In this document: piece by piece, positions 8,074 to 17,042 of the stretch
Layout of the letters: each line of letters starts with the position of its first letter
Position numbering within the stretch: the stretch's first letter is position 1
NCBI RefSeq assembly: GCF_009829925.1
Contig: NZ_SNVJ01000010.1
Location: forward strand, 62,001-126,000
DNA from: Teichococcus coralli
GTDB lineage: Bacteria; Pseudomonadota; Alphaproteobacteria; Acetobacterales; Acetobacteraceae
Reading direction: 5' to 3'
DNA: 64,000 bases
Translations under genes and position numbers: made by a program
Notes under the pieces: model-generated
The model's input: only the letters and a program-made list of their open reading frames with translations
Told to the model about the DNA's origin: nothing
The model's database searches: none

Positions 8074-9063
8074 ATGGCTCTCGGACGCCGCGACGCCCTG
8101 CGGCTGGCCGCCCTGGGCGGGGCCGCCGGGCTCACCACCCCCTGGGCAAGGCCCGCGCTGGCGCAGGGCAGCTATCCCTCGCAGCCGATCCGCCTGCTGG
8201 TGCCGAACGGCGCCGGCGGCGTGGCCGACCTGACCGCCCGCACCGTGGGGCAGGCGATGTCGGAGCGGCTCGGCCAGCCCGTGGTGGTGGAGAACCGTCC
8301 CGGCGCCGGCGGCATCGTCGCCGGGCAGGCGCTGATGACCGCCCCGGCCGACGGCTACACGCTGATGGTGGCGACCAACGCCCATGCCATCAGCCCCTCG
8401 CTGTTCCGCAGCCTGCCCTTCGACCCGGTGCGCGACTTCGCCCCCGTGGGACTGATGGGCAGCTTCGCCATCGCCCTGCTGGTCTCGCCCAAGTCGCCGA
8501 TCCAGAACGTGCAGGACCTGCTGGCGAAGCTGAAGAAGGATTCCAGCGCCAATATCGGCACCATCAGCGTCGGCAGCACGCAGAACCTGGCGGCCGAGCT
8601 GTTCAAGACGGCGACCGGCATCGACACGGTGACGGTGCCCTTCAGCAGCACGCCCGACCTGCTGACCGCCCTGCTGCGCGGCGACGTGACGGTGGCCTTC
8701 GAGATCGTGGCGCCGCTGATGGGGCAGATCCGCGGCGGCTCCTTGCGTGCCATCGCCGTCACCTCGGCCGAGCGCGCCGCCAACCTGCCAGACGTGCCGA
8801 CGCTGCAGCAGCACGGCTTGAAGGACTTCGACGTGACCTCCTGGAACGCCCTGGTGGCGCCGGGAAAGACGCCGCAGCCCGTGATCGACACGCTCAACAC
8901 CGCGATGAACGCGGCGCTGGCGGAACCCGAGGTGCGCAAGAAGCTGCTCGACGCCGGCGTCGAGGCCCGCGGCGGCACGCCGGCCGCGATGAGCCAGCTG
9001 CTGCGCACCGAGACCGAGAAATGGCGCGGCGTCATCGAGAAGGCGGGAATCGAGAAGCAATGA
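8074..9063 (+). CDS. Bug/TctC family binding protein of the aromatic-acid operon
   Basis: A 329-residue solute-binding protein. It has a twin-arginine-like signal (RRDALRLAAL, residues about 5-14) ending at ALAQG, then the Bug marks YPSQPIRLLVPNGAGGVADL, VVENRPGAGG, ADGYTLMV and TVPFSSTPDLL. The ATG at 8074 follows AAGGAGG. Its stop overlaps the start of the lactonase gene (ATGA), so the two are co-translated. The context suggests it captures an aromatic or pyrone carboxylate in the periplasm. Confidence 0.92.
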   Translation: MALGRRDALRLAALGGAAGLTTPWARPALAQGSYPSQPIRLLVPNGAGGVADLTARTVGQAMSERLGQPVVVENRPGAGGIVAGQALMTAPADGYTLMVATNAHAISPSLFRSLPFDPVRDFAPVGLMGSFAIALLVSPKSPIQNVQDLLAKLKKDSSANIGTISVGSTQNLAAELFKTATGIDTVTVPFSSTPDLLTALLRGDVTVAFEIVAPLMGQIRGGSLRAIAVTSAERAANLPDVPTLQQHGLKDFDVTSWNALVAPGKTPQPVIDTLNTAMNAALAEPEVRKKLLDAGVEARGGTPAAMSQLLRTETEKWRGVIEKAGIEKQ

Positions 9064-9932
9064 GCACCAAGACCTGCAAGGCCCCGGACCCCAACCCGAG
9101 GACGCCCGCCTACAAGCTGCCCGCCGGCGCCTGCGACGCGCACTGCCACGTCTTCGGCCCGGCGGACAAATTCCCCTACGCGCCGGACCGCGCCTACACC
9201 CCGCCCGACGCGCCGGTGGAGGATCTCCGCCGCGTGCATGCGGCGATCGGCGTGGACCGCGCGGTGATCGTGCAGGCAAGCTGCCACGGCACCGACAACA
9301 CGGCGATGATCGACGCCATCGAGAAGAGCAACGGCGCCTATCGCGGCGTCGCCATCGTGGACGGCAGCATCACCGACAAGGGGCTGGAGGAACTCGACCG
9401 CGGCGGCGTGCGCGGCGTGCGCTTCAACTTCGTGGCGCATCTCGGCGGCACGCCGGACCTCGAGGTGTTCGACCGCGTGCTGGAGAAGATCCAGCCGCTC
9501 GGCTGGCATGTGGTGCTGCACCTCGACGCCAAGGACATCGTCGAGCACGCCGAGCGCATCGCCCGCATCAAGGTTCCCTTCGTGATCGACCATATGGGCC
9601 GGGTGCAGGCGAAGAACGGGCTGGAGCAGGAGCCCTTCCGCCGGCTGCTGGAGCTGATGCGCAACGAGCTGGCCTGGGTGAAGATCTGCGGGCCCGAGCG
9701 CGTCTCCTCCGCAGGCAGCCCCTTCCACGACGCGGTGCCCTTCGCGCGCAGGCTCGCCGAGGTGGCGCCGGACCGCACGCTCTGGGGCACTGACTTCCCG
9801 CACCCCAACATCAGCGGCGACATGCCGAACGACGGCGACCTCGTGGACCTCCTGGCCATGGCCGTGGAGGACGAGGCGGCGCGCCGCAAAATCCTGATCG
9901 ACAATCCCGACCGCCTCTACTGGGCGCGCTGA
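9060..9932 (+). CDS. ligI: 2-pyrone-4,6-dicarboxylate lactonase (LigI-like amidohydrolase)
   Basis: A 290-residue cytoplasmic member of the amidohydrolase superfamily, close to LigI, which hydrolyses 2-pyrone-4,6-dicarboxylate to 4-oxalomesaconate in the protocatechuate 4,5-cleavage and gallate pathways. The strand-1 His pair is present in [10 protein letters not shown] (His28, His30), and the strand-8 Asp in [10 protein letters not shown] at about residue 245. The ATG at 9060 overlaps the Bug stop. The two downstream genes encode the next two steps of the same pathway, which strongly supports the call. Confidence 0.9.
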   Translation: MSTKTCKAPDPNPRTPAYKLPAGACDAHCHVFGPADKFPYAPDRAYTPPDAPVEDLRRVHAAIGVDRAVIVQASCHGTDNTAMIDAIEKSNGAYRGVAIVDGSITDKGLEELDRGGVRGVRFNFVAHLGGTPDLEVFDRVLEKIQPLGWHVVLHLDAKDIVEHAERIARIKVPFVIDHMGRVQAKNGLEQEPFRRLLELMRNELAWVKICGPERVSSAGSPFHDAVPFARRLAEVAPDRTLWGTDFPHPNISGDMPNDGDLVDLLAMAVEDEAARRKILIDNPDRLYWAR

Positions 9933-9946
9933 GAGGGGAAAGCACC

Positions 9947-10672
9947 ATGTCCGGCACGCAGAAATCCGGCCTCGTCGTCACCGCCCATCCCGGCGACTTC
10001 GTCTGGCGCGCGGGCGGCGCCATCGCGCTGCACGCCAAGCTGGGCTACCGCATGAAGATCGTCTGCCTCTCCTATGGCGAGCGCGGCGAGAGCCAGGGCG
10101 CCTGGAAGCAGGCGGGCATGACCCTGGAGGCCTGCAAGGCCGGCCGCCGCGCCGAGGCCGAGGCCGCCGCCGCCGTGCTGGGCGCCGAGATCGAGTTCTT
10201 CGACGCCAGCGACTACCCGCTGCGCCTCAGCGAGGCCATGCTGGACCGGCTGATCGACGTCTACCGCGAGGTGAAGCCCGCCTTCGTGCTGACCCATGCG
10301 GTGGCCGATCCCTACAACGTGGACCATCCCGAGGCCGCACGCTTCGCGCAGGAGGCGCGCATCATCGCCCAGGCCGCCGGCCACAAGCCGGAGCAGGGCG
10401 TCACCTATGCCGCGCCGCAGGTCTTCCAGTTCGAGCCGCACCAGCCCGAGCAGTGCGGCTTCAAGCCCAACCGCATCCTCAACATCACCGAGGTGTGGGA
10501 GACCAAGTGGAAGGCCTTCGAGCAGCTCCCGGCGCAGAAGCACCTCTGGCACTACTACGAGCGCGTGGCGCTGAACCGCGGCATGCAAGGCGGCCGCAAC
10601 TCGGGCAAGGCCATGACCTATGGCGAGGCCTACCAGACCATCTTCCCCGACGCGGTCGAGGTGCTGGCATGA
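9947..10672 (+). CDS. galB: 4-oxalomesaconate hydratase, GalB type (PIG-L fold)
   Basis: A 241-residue protein of the PIG-L/LmbE fold. The usual HPDDE motif is replaced by [12 protein letters not shown]: His14 and Asp17 are kept and the Glu is lost. A second His lies in [10 protein letters not shown] (His127). This is the pattern of GalB, the zinc-dependent hydratase that converts 4-oxalomesaconate to 4-carboxy-4-hydroxy-2-oxoadipate, and not of sugar deacetylases. It lies 14 bp after the LigI gene and overlaps the aldolase start by ATGA. It replaces the unrelated LigJ-type hydratase used in sphingomonads. Confidence 0.87.
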   Translation: MSGTQKSGLVVTAHPGDFVWRAGGAIALHAKLGYRMKIVCLSYGERGESQGAWKQAGMTLEACKAGRRAEAEAAAAVLGAEIEFFDASDYPLRLSEAMLDRLIDVYREVKPAFVLTHAVADPYNVDHPEAARFAQEARIIAQAAGHKPEQGVTYAAPQVFQFEPHQPEQCGFKPNRILNITEVWETKWKAFEQLPAQKHLWHYYERVALNRGMQGGRNSGKAMTYGEAYQTIFPDAVEVLA

Positions 10673-11364
10673 CGCCCGTCGTCGTCACCCGGGTGGAGCG
10701 CCTGCCGGTCGCGACCACCGACCGCTTCCTGCCGCTCGGCGTCTCCACCACGCACGAGGCCTCGGGCCGCGCGCCCAACCTGATGAAGACCTATATGCGC
10801 CCGGCCTGGGCCGGCGCGGCGGCGGTGGGCAGCGCGGTGACGGTGCTGGCGCAACCCGGCGACAACTGGATGATCCATGTCGCCGTGGAGCAGTGCCGGC
10901 CCGGCGACATCCTCGTCGTCGCCTGCACCACCGACAACACCGACGGCATGTTCGGCGACCTGCTCGCCACCTCGTTGCAGGCGCGCGGCGTGCGCGGCCT
11001 CGTCATCGATGCGGGCGTGCGGGACGTGGCGGTGCTGCGCGAGATGGGCTTTCCCGTCTGGTCGCGCGCCATCTCGGCCCGCGGCACGGTGAAATCCACC
11101 CTTGGCTCGGTCAACGTGCCGGTGGTCTGCGCCGGCGTCGCGGTCAGGCCGGGCGACCTGGTGGTGGCCGACGACGACGGCGTGGTGGTCATCCCCCGCG
11201 CCGAGGCGGAGGAGGTACTCGCCGCCGCCGAGAAGCGCCAGACCAACGAGGGCGAGAAGCGCGCCAAGCTGGCCAGCGGCGTGCTCGGGCTCGACCTCTA
11301 CAACATGCGCCCGGCGCTGGAGAAGGCCGGGCTGCTCTACGTCACCTCGCTCGACGAGGTCTGA
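10669..11364 (+). CDS. ligK: 4-carboxy-4-hydroxy-2-oxoadipate aldolase (LigK/GalC, RraA fold)
   Basis: A 231-residue class II pyruvate aldolase of the RraA fold, which splits 4-carboxy-4-hydroxy-2-oxoadipate to pyruvate and oxaloacetate. The catalytic Arg and metal-binding Asp are present in DAGVRD (Arg118, Asp119), as is the MFGDLLATS helix. The ATG at 10669 overlaps the stop of the hydratase gene. It closes the lower pathway in this operon; a long inverted repeat follows 37 bp after the stop. Confidence 0.9.
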   Translation: MTPVVVTRVERLPVATTDRFLPLGVSTTHEASGRAPNLMKTYMRPAWAGAAAVGSAVTVLAQPGDNWMIHVAVEQCRPGDILVVACTTDNTDGMFGDLLATSLQARGVRGLVIDAGVRDVAVLREMGFPVWSRAISARGTVKSTLGSVNVPVVCAGVAVRPGDLVVADDDGVVVIPRAEAEEVLAAAEKRQTNEGEKRAKLASGVLGLDLYNMRPALEKAGLLYVTSLDEV

Positions 11365-11400
11365 AGGGCCGGCGCCATTCCGGAAGATGACGGCCTTCGC

Positions 11401-11450
11401 GGCAGAAACGATAGGACAGGCCGGCTCCGCCTCGCTATCGTTCCGCTGCC
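11401..11450. promoter_or_regulatory. Long inverted repeat between aldolase and dioxygenase genes
   Basis: GGCAG (11401) and AACGATAG (11407-11414) pair with CTATCGTT (11435-11442) and CTGCC (11446-11450). The 50-base structure lies 37 bp after the aldolase stop and 34 bp before the dioxygenase start. No T-tract follows, so it could be an attenuator, a processing hairpin or a regulator site. Confidence 0.45.
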
Positions 11451-11483
11451 GCCCGGGGTAAGGACCAGGCGGGGAGGAGCGCC

Positions 11484-12455
11484 ATGCAACCACCCGAGGA
11501 ACCCGTGATGGACGTGGCCCATCTGGGCCATGTCGAGCTGCTGACGCCCCGGCCAGAGGAGTCGCTGCGCTTCTTCGTCGAGGTCATGGGCATGACCGAG
11601 AGCGGCCGGAAGGGCGACAGCGTCTATCTCCGCGGCTGGGACGACTACGAGCGCCATTCGCTGCAACTCACTGCCTCGCGCAGCTCCGGCCTCGGCCATG
11701 CCGCGTTCCGCACGCGCAGCCCGCAGGCGCTGGAGCGACGCCTCGCCGCGCTTCGCGCCGCCGGGAATGACGTCGAGCCGCACGAGGGCGAACTGGGCCA
11801 CGGCACCGGCTGGCGCTTCCGCGACCCGGACGGGCACCTCTTCGAGCTCTACTACGAAACAGAATGGTATGAGGCGCCGCCGGCGCTGCGGCCGGCGCTG
11901 AAGAACCAGGCGCAGCGCTTCCCGGGGCGCGGCATCAACGTCCGCCGGCTCGACCACTTCAACTGCCTGGCGGTGGATGTCCGCGCCTGCCGCAGGTTCT
12001 TCGAGAGCACGCTGGGCTTCCGCTGCACCGAGCGCATCGAGCTGGACAGCGGCGAGGAGGCGGGCATGTGGCTCACCGCGACCAACAAGAGCTACGACTT
12101 CGCCTTCACCAAGGAGGCGCATGGCGTGCCCGGCCGCTTCCACCACGTCACCTTCGCACTCGACAGCCGAGAAGCGATCCTGCAGGCGGCCGACATCTTT
12201 CTGGAGCACGGTGTGCACATCGAGACCGGCCCGCACAAGCACGCCGTGCAGCAGACCTTTTTCCTCTATGTCTACGAACCCGGCGGCAACCGCGTCGAGC
12301 TTGCCAATGCGGGCGCCCGCCTGGTGCTGGCGCCGGACTGGCGGACCATCACCTGGACCGAGGAGGAACGGAGGAAGGGACAGGCCTGGGGGCTGAAGAC
12401 CATCGAAAGCTTCCACACCCACGGCACCCCGCCGCTCCCCCCGAATCACGACTGA
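11484..12455 (+). CDS. Extradiol ring-cleavage dioxygenase, two-domain VOC (catechol 2,3-dioxygenase-like)
   Basis: A 323-residue type I extradiol dioxygenase with two vicinal-oxygen-chelate modules (about 13-130 and 152-285). The iron facial triad is intact: His158 in RRLDHFN, His221 in GRFHHVTFALD and Glu272 in GGNRVELANAG, in the XylE-like spacing. The ATG at 11484 follows GGGGAGGAG. It cleaves a catechol next to one hydroxyl. It stands between the pyrone-dicarboxylate operon and another Bug gene and may supply ring cleavage for this region. No LigAB-type protocatechuate 4,5-dioxygenase is visible. The substrate is not determined. Confidence 0.85.
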   Translation: MQPPEEPVMDVAHLGHVELLTPRPEESLRFFVEVMGMTESGRKGDSVYLRGWDDYERHSLQLTASRSSGLGHAAFRTRSPQALERRLAALRAAGNDVEPHEGELGHGTGWRFRDPDGHLFELYYETEWYEAPPALRPALKNQAQRFPGRGINVRRLDHFNCLAVDVRACRRFFESTLGFRCTERIELDSGEEAGMWLTATNKSYDFAFTKEAHGVPGRFHHVTFALDSREAILQAADIFLEHGVHIETGPHKHAVQQTFFLYVYEPGGNRVELANAGARLVLAPDWRTITWTEEERRKGQAWGLKTIESFHTHGTPPLPPNHD

Positions 12456-12469
12456 CCGCTGATCAGCGG
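12456..12469. promoter_or_regulatory. Perfect 14-bp palindrome CCGCTGATCAGCGG
   Basis: A perfect palindrome directly after the dioxygenase stop and 74 bp before the Bug start. It could be a regulator site or a short hairpin. No T-tract follows. Confidence 0.35.
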
Positions 12470-12543
12470 CCAAAGCGATCCGTTCAACGCGCGTTGCGCC
12501 GCCCGGCAGAAGGGGAGTGGCGCATCAGGGAAGGAAACAAGCT

Positions 12544-13509
12544 ATGCTCCGCAGAAGGCACCTGGTCATGGCGTCCATGGCGCTCGGCGCACCGGCCATG
12601 GCGCAGACGCCGGACTGGCCCGGCCGGGCCGTCACCGTGATGGTCCCCTGGCCGCCCGGCGGGCCGACGGACGCCTTCGCGCGCGTCCTCTCGCAGCGCC
12701 TGACGGCTGATCTCGGCCAGGCCTTCGTGGTTGACAACCGGGGAGGCGCCAGCGGCACGATCGGCATGGCCACGGCCGCGCGCGCCAAGCCGGACGGCTA
12801 CACCGTCATCATCGCCCCCAACAGCACCTATGCGATCGCCCCGCACCTGTACCAACTGCCCTACGATCCCATGCAGGCCTTCACCGGGGCCGGCCTGCTG
12901 ATCTCCAGTCCGCTTTTCATGATGGTGCCGCGCAGTTCGCCCGCGCATTCGGTCGCGGACTACGTTGCCCTGGCGAAGAAGCCCGGCAGCCGCCTCGACT
13001 ACGCGAATGCCGGCGTCGGCGCCACCTCGCACCTGGCGACCGAGATGTTCCTGCAGATGGCGGGCATCGAGGTCAACGAGATTGGATACCGTGGCGGCGG
13101 CCCTGCCATCCAGGCGGTGCTGGCCGGCGAGGCCGGCATGCTCTTCATGCCTGCGGCGGCGGTAATGCCCTACATCCAGTCCGGCGACCTGCGCGCCCTG
13201 GCCGCGACAACAGCCACGCGCAGCCCCCTGGCGCCTGAGGTGCCGACCTTTCAGGAGCTTGGCTACTCCGGCTTCGAAGTGGTCGAGCATGTCGCGGTGA
13301 TGGCGCCCGCCGGAACGCCGGAACCGATCCTGCGCCGCCTCAACCAGGCCTGTGAAGCGGCGCTGCGCGCGGCGGACATGCAGCCGCGCCTGCAATCCAT
13401 GGCAGTCAGGGTCGAGGCGCAGCCGATCGAGGCCTGGGAGGCCTATTTCCGCCGCGAAAGCGCCAAGTGGGGCGACCTGGTGAAGGCGAGGGGCATCCGG
13501 GTGCAGTGA
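12544..13509 (+). CDS. Bug/TctC family binding protein
   Basis: A 321-residue periplasmic binding protein. A short signal peptide (LRRRHLVMASMALGAPAMAQ) is followed by WPGRAVTVMVPWPPGGPTDAF, VVDNRGGASGTIG, PDGYTVII and NEIGYRGGGPAIQ. The ATG at 12544 follows AAGGAA by seven bases; a start 27 bases earlier would add unusual residues before the signal. It is the last rightward gene before the polysaccharide island. It probably serves the dioxygenase/aromatic region, but nothing in the sequence shows the ligand. Confidence 0.9.
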   Translation: MLRRRHLVMASMALGAPAMAQTPDWPGRAVTVMVPWPPGGPTDAFARVLSQRLTADLGQAFVVDNRGGASGTIGMATAARAKPDGYTVIIAPNSTYAIAPHLYQLPYDPMQAFTGAGLLISSPLFMMVPRSSPAHSVADYVALAKKPGSRLDYANAGVGATSHLATEMFLQMAGIEVNEIGYRGGGPAIQAVLAGEAGMLFMPAAAVMPYIQSGDLRALAATTATRSPLAPEVPTFQELGYSGFEVVEHVAVMAPAGTPEPILRRLNQACEAALRAADMQPRLQSMAVRVEAQPIEAWEAYFRRESAKWGDLVKARGIRVQ

Positions 13510-13706
13510 GCGCGGCTGTCGCGCCGCCCTGTTCGCCGGCCGCAGCGGGCGCGCAGGAGCCGCGATCCAGAAAGGCCGTGTGCACCGGCCGCGAGGGGGC
13601 GGCGCGGAGATGATCCTGCTCGTTGTTGCAGGTCTCCTCCGCGTTCTTCGCCAGGCAGGCTCCGGCAAACCCACGGAGCCAACCGGCTATGCCGGCTGCA
13701 GGGCCT

Positions 13707-15062
13707 CTACGTATCCTTGGGAGGAGAGTCTGCCGGTTGGGAAACCGACATCCGGATGTCGCGCATCGGAATGCCGATCAGGCCTTTGACCGAGATCTTG
13801 GTCACCTTGAATAGCAAGGCATCGTCGATCCAGTGATGCTGGACATGGTCGTCCTGCGTGCCTGAAGCGACCGCCACGGAAAGCGAGTAATCGCCGGCTG
13901 CCAGATAGGGCATGCGGAAGTCGAAATGGGCCGTCGCGACATCGCCGGGTGCCAGGGAGACAGGGGTGCTCCGGTAGGTGAGATAGGTGTTGTCGGCGAA
14001 CAGGTGCTGGCCCAGGCGGTCCTTGACGCTGAAGCCGATGATCGGCTGCTCCACGGCGCGCTCGGCACGGCAGCGGATCTCAAGGCGGACATCCTCGCCC
14101 CCCTCGAAGGAGGACAAGGGCGCGCCATTCGCGTCGAGCACCCGCACCTCCTCGATCGTGGCGCCGCGTTGCCCATACCAGGGAGCGTCCGGATCAAAGG
14201 CGAAGACCTTGCCTTCGCCTTTCAGCCCGAACTCCGCGAGGGTCTCCTCGCGGTGGTCACGCGGGAAGGCTTCCTGGCCGGTCTGAGCCTTGCGCGAGCC
14301 GCCGATGCGGAAGTCGTTCTCGTGCCCCTTGGAGCCTTCCACATCGGCCTGGTAGGCTTCGCAGATCTCGCGCGCCGCACCGCGTGCGCGGACCATGCCC
14401 GCATCCATCCAGATCGCGCTATCGCAGAGATTCAGGACGGCGGCGACATCGTGCGAGACGAAGAGGAGGGTGCCCGTCTCCTTGAACTTGCGGATGAAGC
14501 GCATGCACTTCTGGGTGAAGGCCGCGTCGCCGACCGCCAGGATCTCGTCCACGATGAGGATGTCGGTATCGACATGCGCCATGACCGAGAAGGCAAGCCG
14601 CGCATACATGCCGCTCGAGTAGAGCTTCACCGGCTGGTCGATGAAGTCGCCGATATCGGCGAAGGCGGCGATCGTGTCGAAGCGCGCATTCACCTCGTCG
14701 CGCGAGAGGCCGAGGATCTGCGCCGACATATGGACATTTTCGCGGCCGGTGAATTCCGGGTTGAAGCCTGCCCCAAGTTCAAGCAGCGCCCCCACGCGGC
14801 CTTCAACCTCCATGACGCCGCTGGTGGGCTGCAGGGTTCCGGTGATGATCTGCAACAGCGTGGACTTGCCGGAGCCGTTGCGGCCGATCAACGCCACGGT
14901 CTCCCCTCGCCTGATCTCCAGGTCGACGTCCTTCAGCGCCCAGTACTCGTCGAAGAACTTCTTCCGCCGGAACACCATCTGCTTGAGCCGGTCCTCCGGC
15001 TTGCGGAAGATGTTGTAGACCTTGTTGATCCCCTTGCCCCGGATGACGACGTCAGACGACAT
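13707..15062 (-). CDS. wzt: Polysaccharide ABC exporter ATP-binding protein with C-terminal carbohydrate-binding-type domain (Wzt)
   Basis: A 451-residue ATPase of the ABC-2 polysaccharide export type. Walker A is GRNGSGKST (residues 60-68), the signature is LYSSGMYAR and Walker B is ILIVDE; all are intact. From about residue 270 it carries a 180-residue beta-rich extension like the C-terminal domain of E. coli O8/O9a Wzt, which recognises the modified non-reducing end of the finished chain. It overlaps the permease gene by 11 bp. The extension implies that the exported polymer carries a terminal mark, which fits the methyltransferase encoded at 19759. The role of the extension here is inferred from the family. 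Confidence 0.9.
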   Translation of the reverse strand: MSSDVVIRGKGINKVYNIFRKPEDRLKQMVFRRKKFFDEYWALKDVDLEIRRGETVALIGRNGSGKSTLLQIITGTLQPTSGVMEVEGRVGALLELGAGFNPEFTGRENVHMSAQILGLSRDEVNARFDTIAAFADIGDFIDQPVKLYSSGMYARLAFSVMAHVDTDILIVDEILAVGDAAFTQKCMRFIRKFKETGTLLFVSHDVAAVLNLCDSAIWMDAGMVRARGAAREICEAYQADVEGSKGHENDFRIGGSRKAQTGQEAFPRDHREETLAEFGLKGEGKVFAFDPDAPWYGQRGATIEEVRVLDANGAPLSSFEGGEDVRLEIRCRAERAVEQPIIGFSVKDRLGQHLFADNTYLTYRSTPVSLAPGDVATAHFDFRMPYLAAGDYSLSVAVASGTQDDHVQHHWIDDALLFKVTKISVKGLIGIPMRDIRMSVSQPADSPPKDT

Positions 15063-15882
15063 CAGCGAACCCCTTCCGGGTCTTCTGGAACCACCATAAG
15101 CCGAGCAGCGCGACCACGGCCCCGACGGACAGCGCGAAGAGCGTCGAGGCCAGCCCCGGAACGTCCCCCTGGAACAAGAGGCCCCGCGCCTGCTCGAGCG
15201 GGATCGTCAGCGGGTTGATGTTGAAGATCCAGCGCACGTTCTCCGGCACCGCCGCGAGCGGGTAGAAGACGGGGGAAAGGAACTGCAGCGCGGTGACCAC
15301 GGGCGCGACGAACTGCCGCAGATCGCGCAGGTAGACGCCGACGGCGCTCACGAACCAGCTCAGCCCGAGAATGACAAGGCACATCGGCGCCAGCGCGACC
15401 GGCAGCAGCAGAGCCTCCGGATGCGGCGCCCCGAAGGTGATGATGTAGAAGACGAGCCAGATCACCATCGACCCCGCCGCGTTGACCAGCGCCGTGAGCA
15501 GGGCGACGATGGGCAGGATCTCGAGGGGAAATACAACGCGCTTGATGTAGGAAGAGTTTTCGAGCACGAGCCCGGGCGAGCGCGTCATCACCTCGGAGAA
15601 AATGGTGAAGATCGTCAGGCCAGCGAACATGTAGACCGAAAAGGCGCCAACGCCCTCCTCCATCCCCACGCCCGACCAGCGCGCCTTCAGCACCGTGCGG
15701 AACACGAAGGTGAAGGCCATCAGGTTGAGCAGGGGCAGCAGCACGAGCCAGACGAGGCCGAGCGCCGACCCCCGGTACCGCGCCGCGACCTCTCGCTTGG
15801 CCAGGGTCCAGATCAGCCGGCGCGAGGCGATGATGGTGCGGAGCCCGGATGCCACGCCATGCGCAGTTGCCTGTTGGAGCAA
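15052..15882 (-). CDS. wzm: Polysaccharide ABC exporter permease (Wzm)
   Basis: A 276-residue ABC-2 type membrane protein with about six hydrophobic segments, starting with the amphipathic LIWTLAKREVAARYRGSALGLVWLV motif region typical of Wzm/TagG permeases. With the ATPase gene that overlaps its 3' end it forms the inner-membrane exporter for an undecaprenyl-linked polysaccharide. It is transcribed away from the glycosyltransferase genes, across a 180-bp gap at 15883-16062 that presumably holds both promoters. Confidence 0.9.
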   Translation of the reverse strand: MLQQATAHGVASGLRTIIASRRLIWTLAKREVAARYRGSALGLVWLVLLPLLNLMAFTFVFRTVLKARWSGVGMEEGVGAFSVYMFAGLTIFTIFSEVMTRSPGLVLENSSYIKRVVFPLEILPIVALLTALVNAAGSMVIWLVFYIITFGAPHPEALLLPVALAPMCLVILGLSWFVSAVGVYLRDLRQFVAPVVTALQFLSPVFYPLAAVPENVRWIFNINPLTIPLEQARGLLFQGDVPGLASTLFALSVGAVVALLGLWWFQKTRKGFADVV

Positions 15883-16062
15883 GAGAAGACGACCTCTCCA
15901 GATGCGGCCGGACGGAGCTCCGGCGCCGCGACCGAGGGGTCATTAATGACCCAACCCAGGCATGGTCAAGCCTGCCCCCGCCCTGCGGTTGATCCGGACG
16001 CGGGGACGCGATAAGCTTAAGCGGGAAATCCAACCGCGCGAGCGCCGCCCGATTCAGGCCCT

Positions 16063-16941
16063 GTGACCGACGCCTTTCCACCCCCTGCCGCCCCGCAGGC
16101 TGGCCTGCTCAGGAAGCTCGTTCGCCGCCCCGCCGTCATGGCGCAGCGCGCCGCGGAGATGGCCCTGGGCGCTGCCTTCCTTTCGTCGCCCGTCCAGCGG
16201 TTGCGCGCCTGGCGGCTGCTGCGCCGCGAGGCACCCGCCACATGCCGCGCCGCCGTCATCGCGCACCTCTATTATCCCGAGCTGCTGGGCGAGGCGCTGG
16301 CGGTACAGGCCACGCTGCCTCCCCGCTCTCCCCTCCTGATCACCGCGCCGCCCCACCAGGCCGCGCGGCTCCGGCGCGAGACGCAGGGGCTGCCGGATGT
16401 GGAGGTGCATGAGGTGGAGAACCGGGGGCGGGACATCGCGCCCTTCGTGAAGCTCCTTGCCGAAGGGCGGCTGGACCGCTTTGACGCAGTGTTGAAGATC
16501 CACGGCAAGCGAAGCCCGCACCTCCGCCATGGCGATCTGCGGCGTCGCATCTTCTTTGTGGGTCTCGCGGGCTCGCGGGGCAATGTCGCCCGCGTGCTGG
16601 CGCAGTTTCAGAACCCCGCCATCGGCTTTGTCGGCCTGGCTCCCTATTTCCGGACCCGTCCTCTCTACTGGATGAAGAACCGCGAGCGCGTCGAGGCGCT
16701 GTGCGCGCGCATGGGGGCGCCCGCGCGGGTCGGCTTCTTCGAAGGGTCGATGTTCTGGTTCCGTCCGGCAGCCCTGGCGCCCCTGAAGCGGCTCGGGCTG
16801 CGGACGGAAGACTTCGAGGCCGAAGCCGGCCAGCTCGACGGCACGCTGCACCACGCCGTCGAGCGCTGCTTCATGCTGTCCGGGCTGGCGGCGGGATATG
16901 AAGCGCGGTCGCTCTCGGGCCGCCCCCTCCTCCCCCGCTGA
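16063..16941 (+). CDS. RgpF-like rhamnan synthesis family protein
   Basis: A 292-residue protein with the marks of the rhamnan synthesis F family: VENRGRDIAPFVKLL at about residue 120, KIHGKRSPH near 150, and a C-terminal EGSMFWFRPAALAPL segment. Family members are glycosyltransferases that build rhamnose-rich cell-surface glycans. The frame starts at a GTG at 16063; no in-frame ATG fits better. It is the first rightward gene of the island, divergent from the exporter operon. The donor sugar is not known. Confidence 0.78.
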   Translation: MTDAFPPPAAPQAGLLRKLVRRPAVMAQRAAEMALGAAFLSSPVQRLRAWRLLRREAPATCRAAVIAHLYYPELLGEALAVQATLPPRSPLLITAPPHQAARLRRETQGLPDVEVHEVENRGRDIAPFVKLLAEGRLDRFDAVLKIHGKRSPHLRHGDLRRRIFFVGLAGSRGNVARVLAQFQNPAIGFVGLAPYFRTRPLYWMKNRERVEALCARMGAPARVGFFEGSMFWFRPAALAPLKRLGLRTEDFEAEAGQLDGTLHHAVERCFMLSGLAAGYEARSLSGRPLLPR

Positions 16942-17042
16942 GCCGGCTGGCACACCCCGCCGAAATCCCCTAAAAAGCCGCCTTCCTTGGCCGATCCGAC
17001 AGTTGCAGCGGAGGCGGCCGCCCGCACAGGTACCCGATAGCG

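Noticed and set aside
13510..13706. Small rightward ORF between the Bug and wzt genes
   Set aside because: No ribosome site, atypical composition, and overlap with the end of wzt on the other strand.
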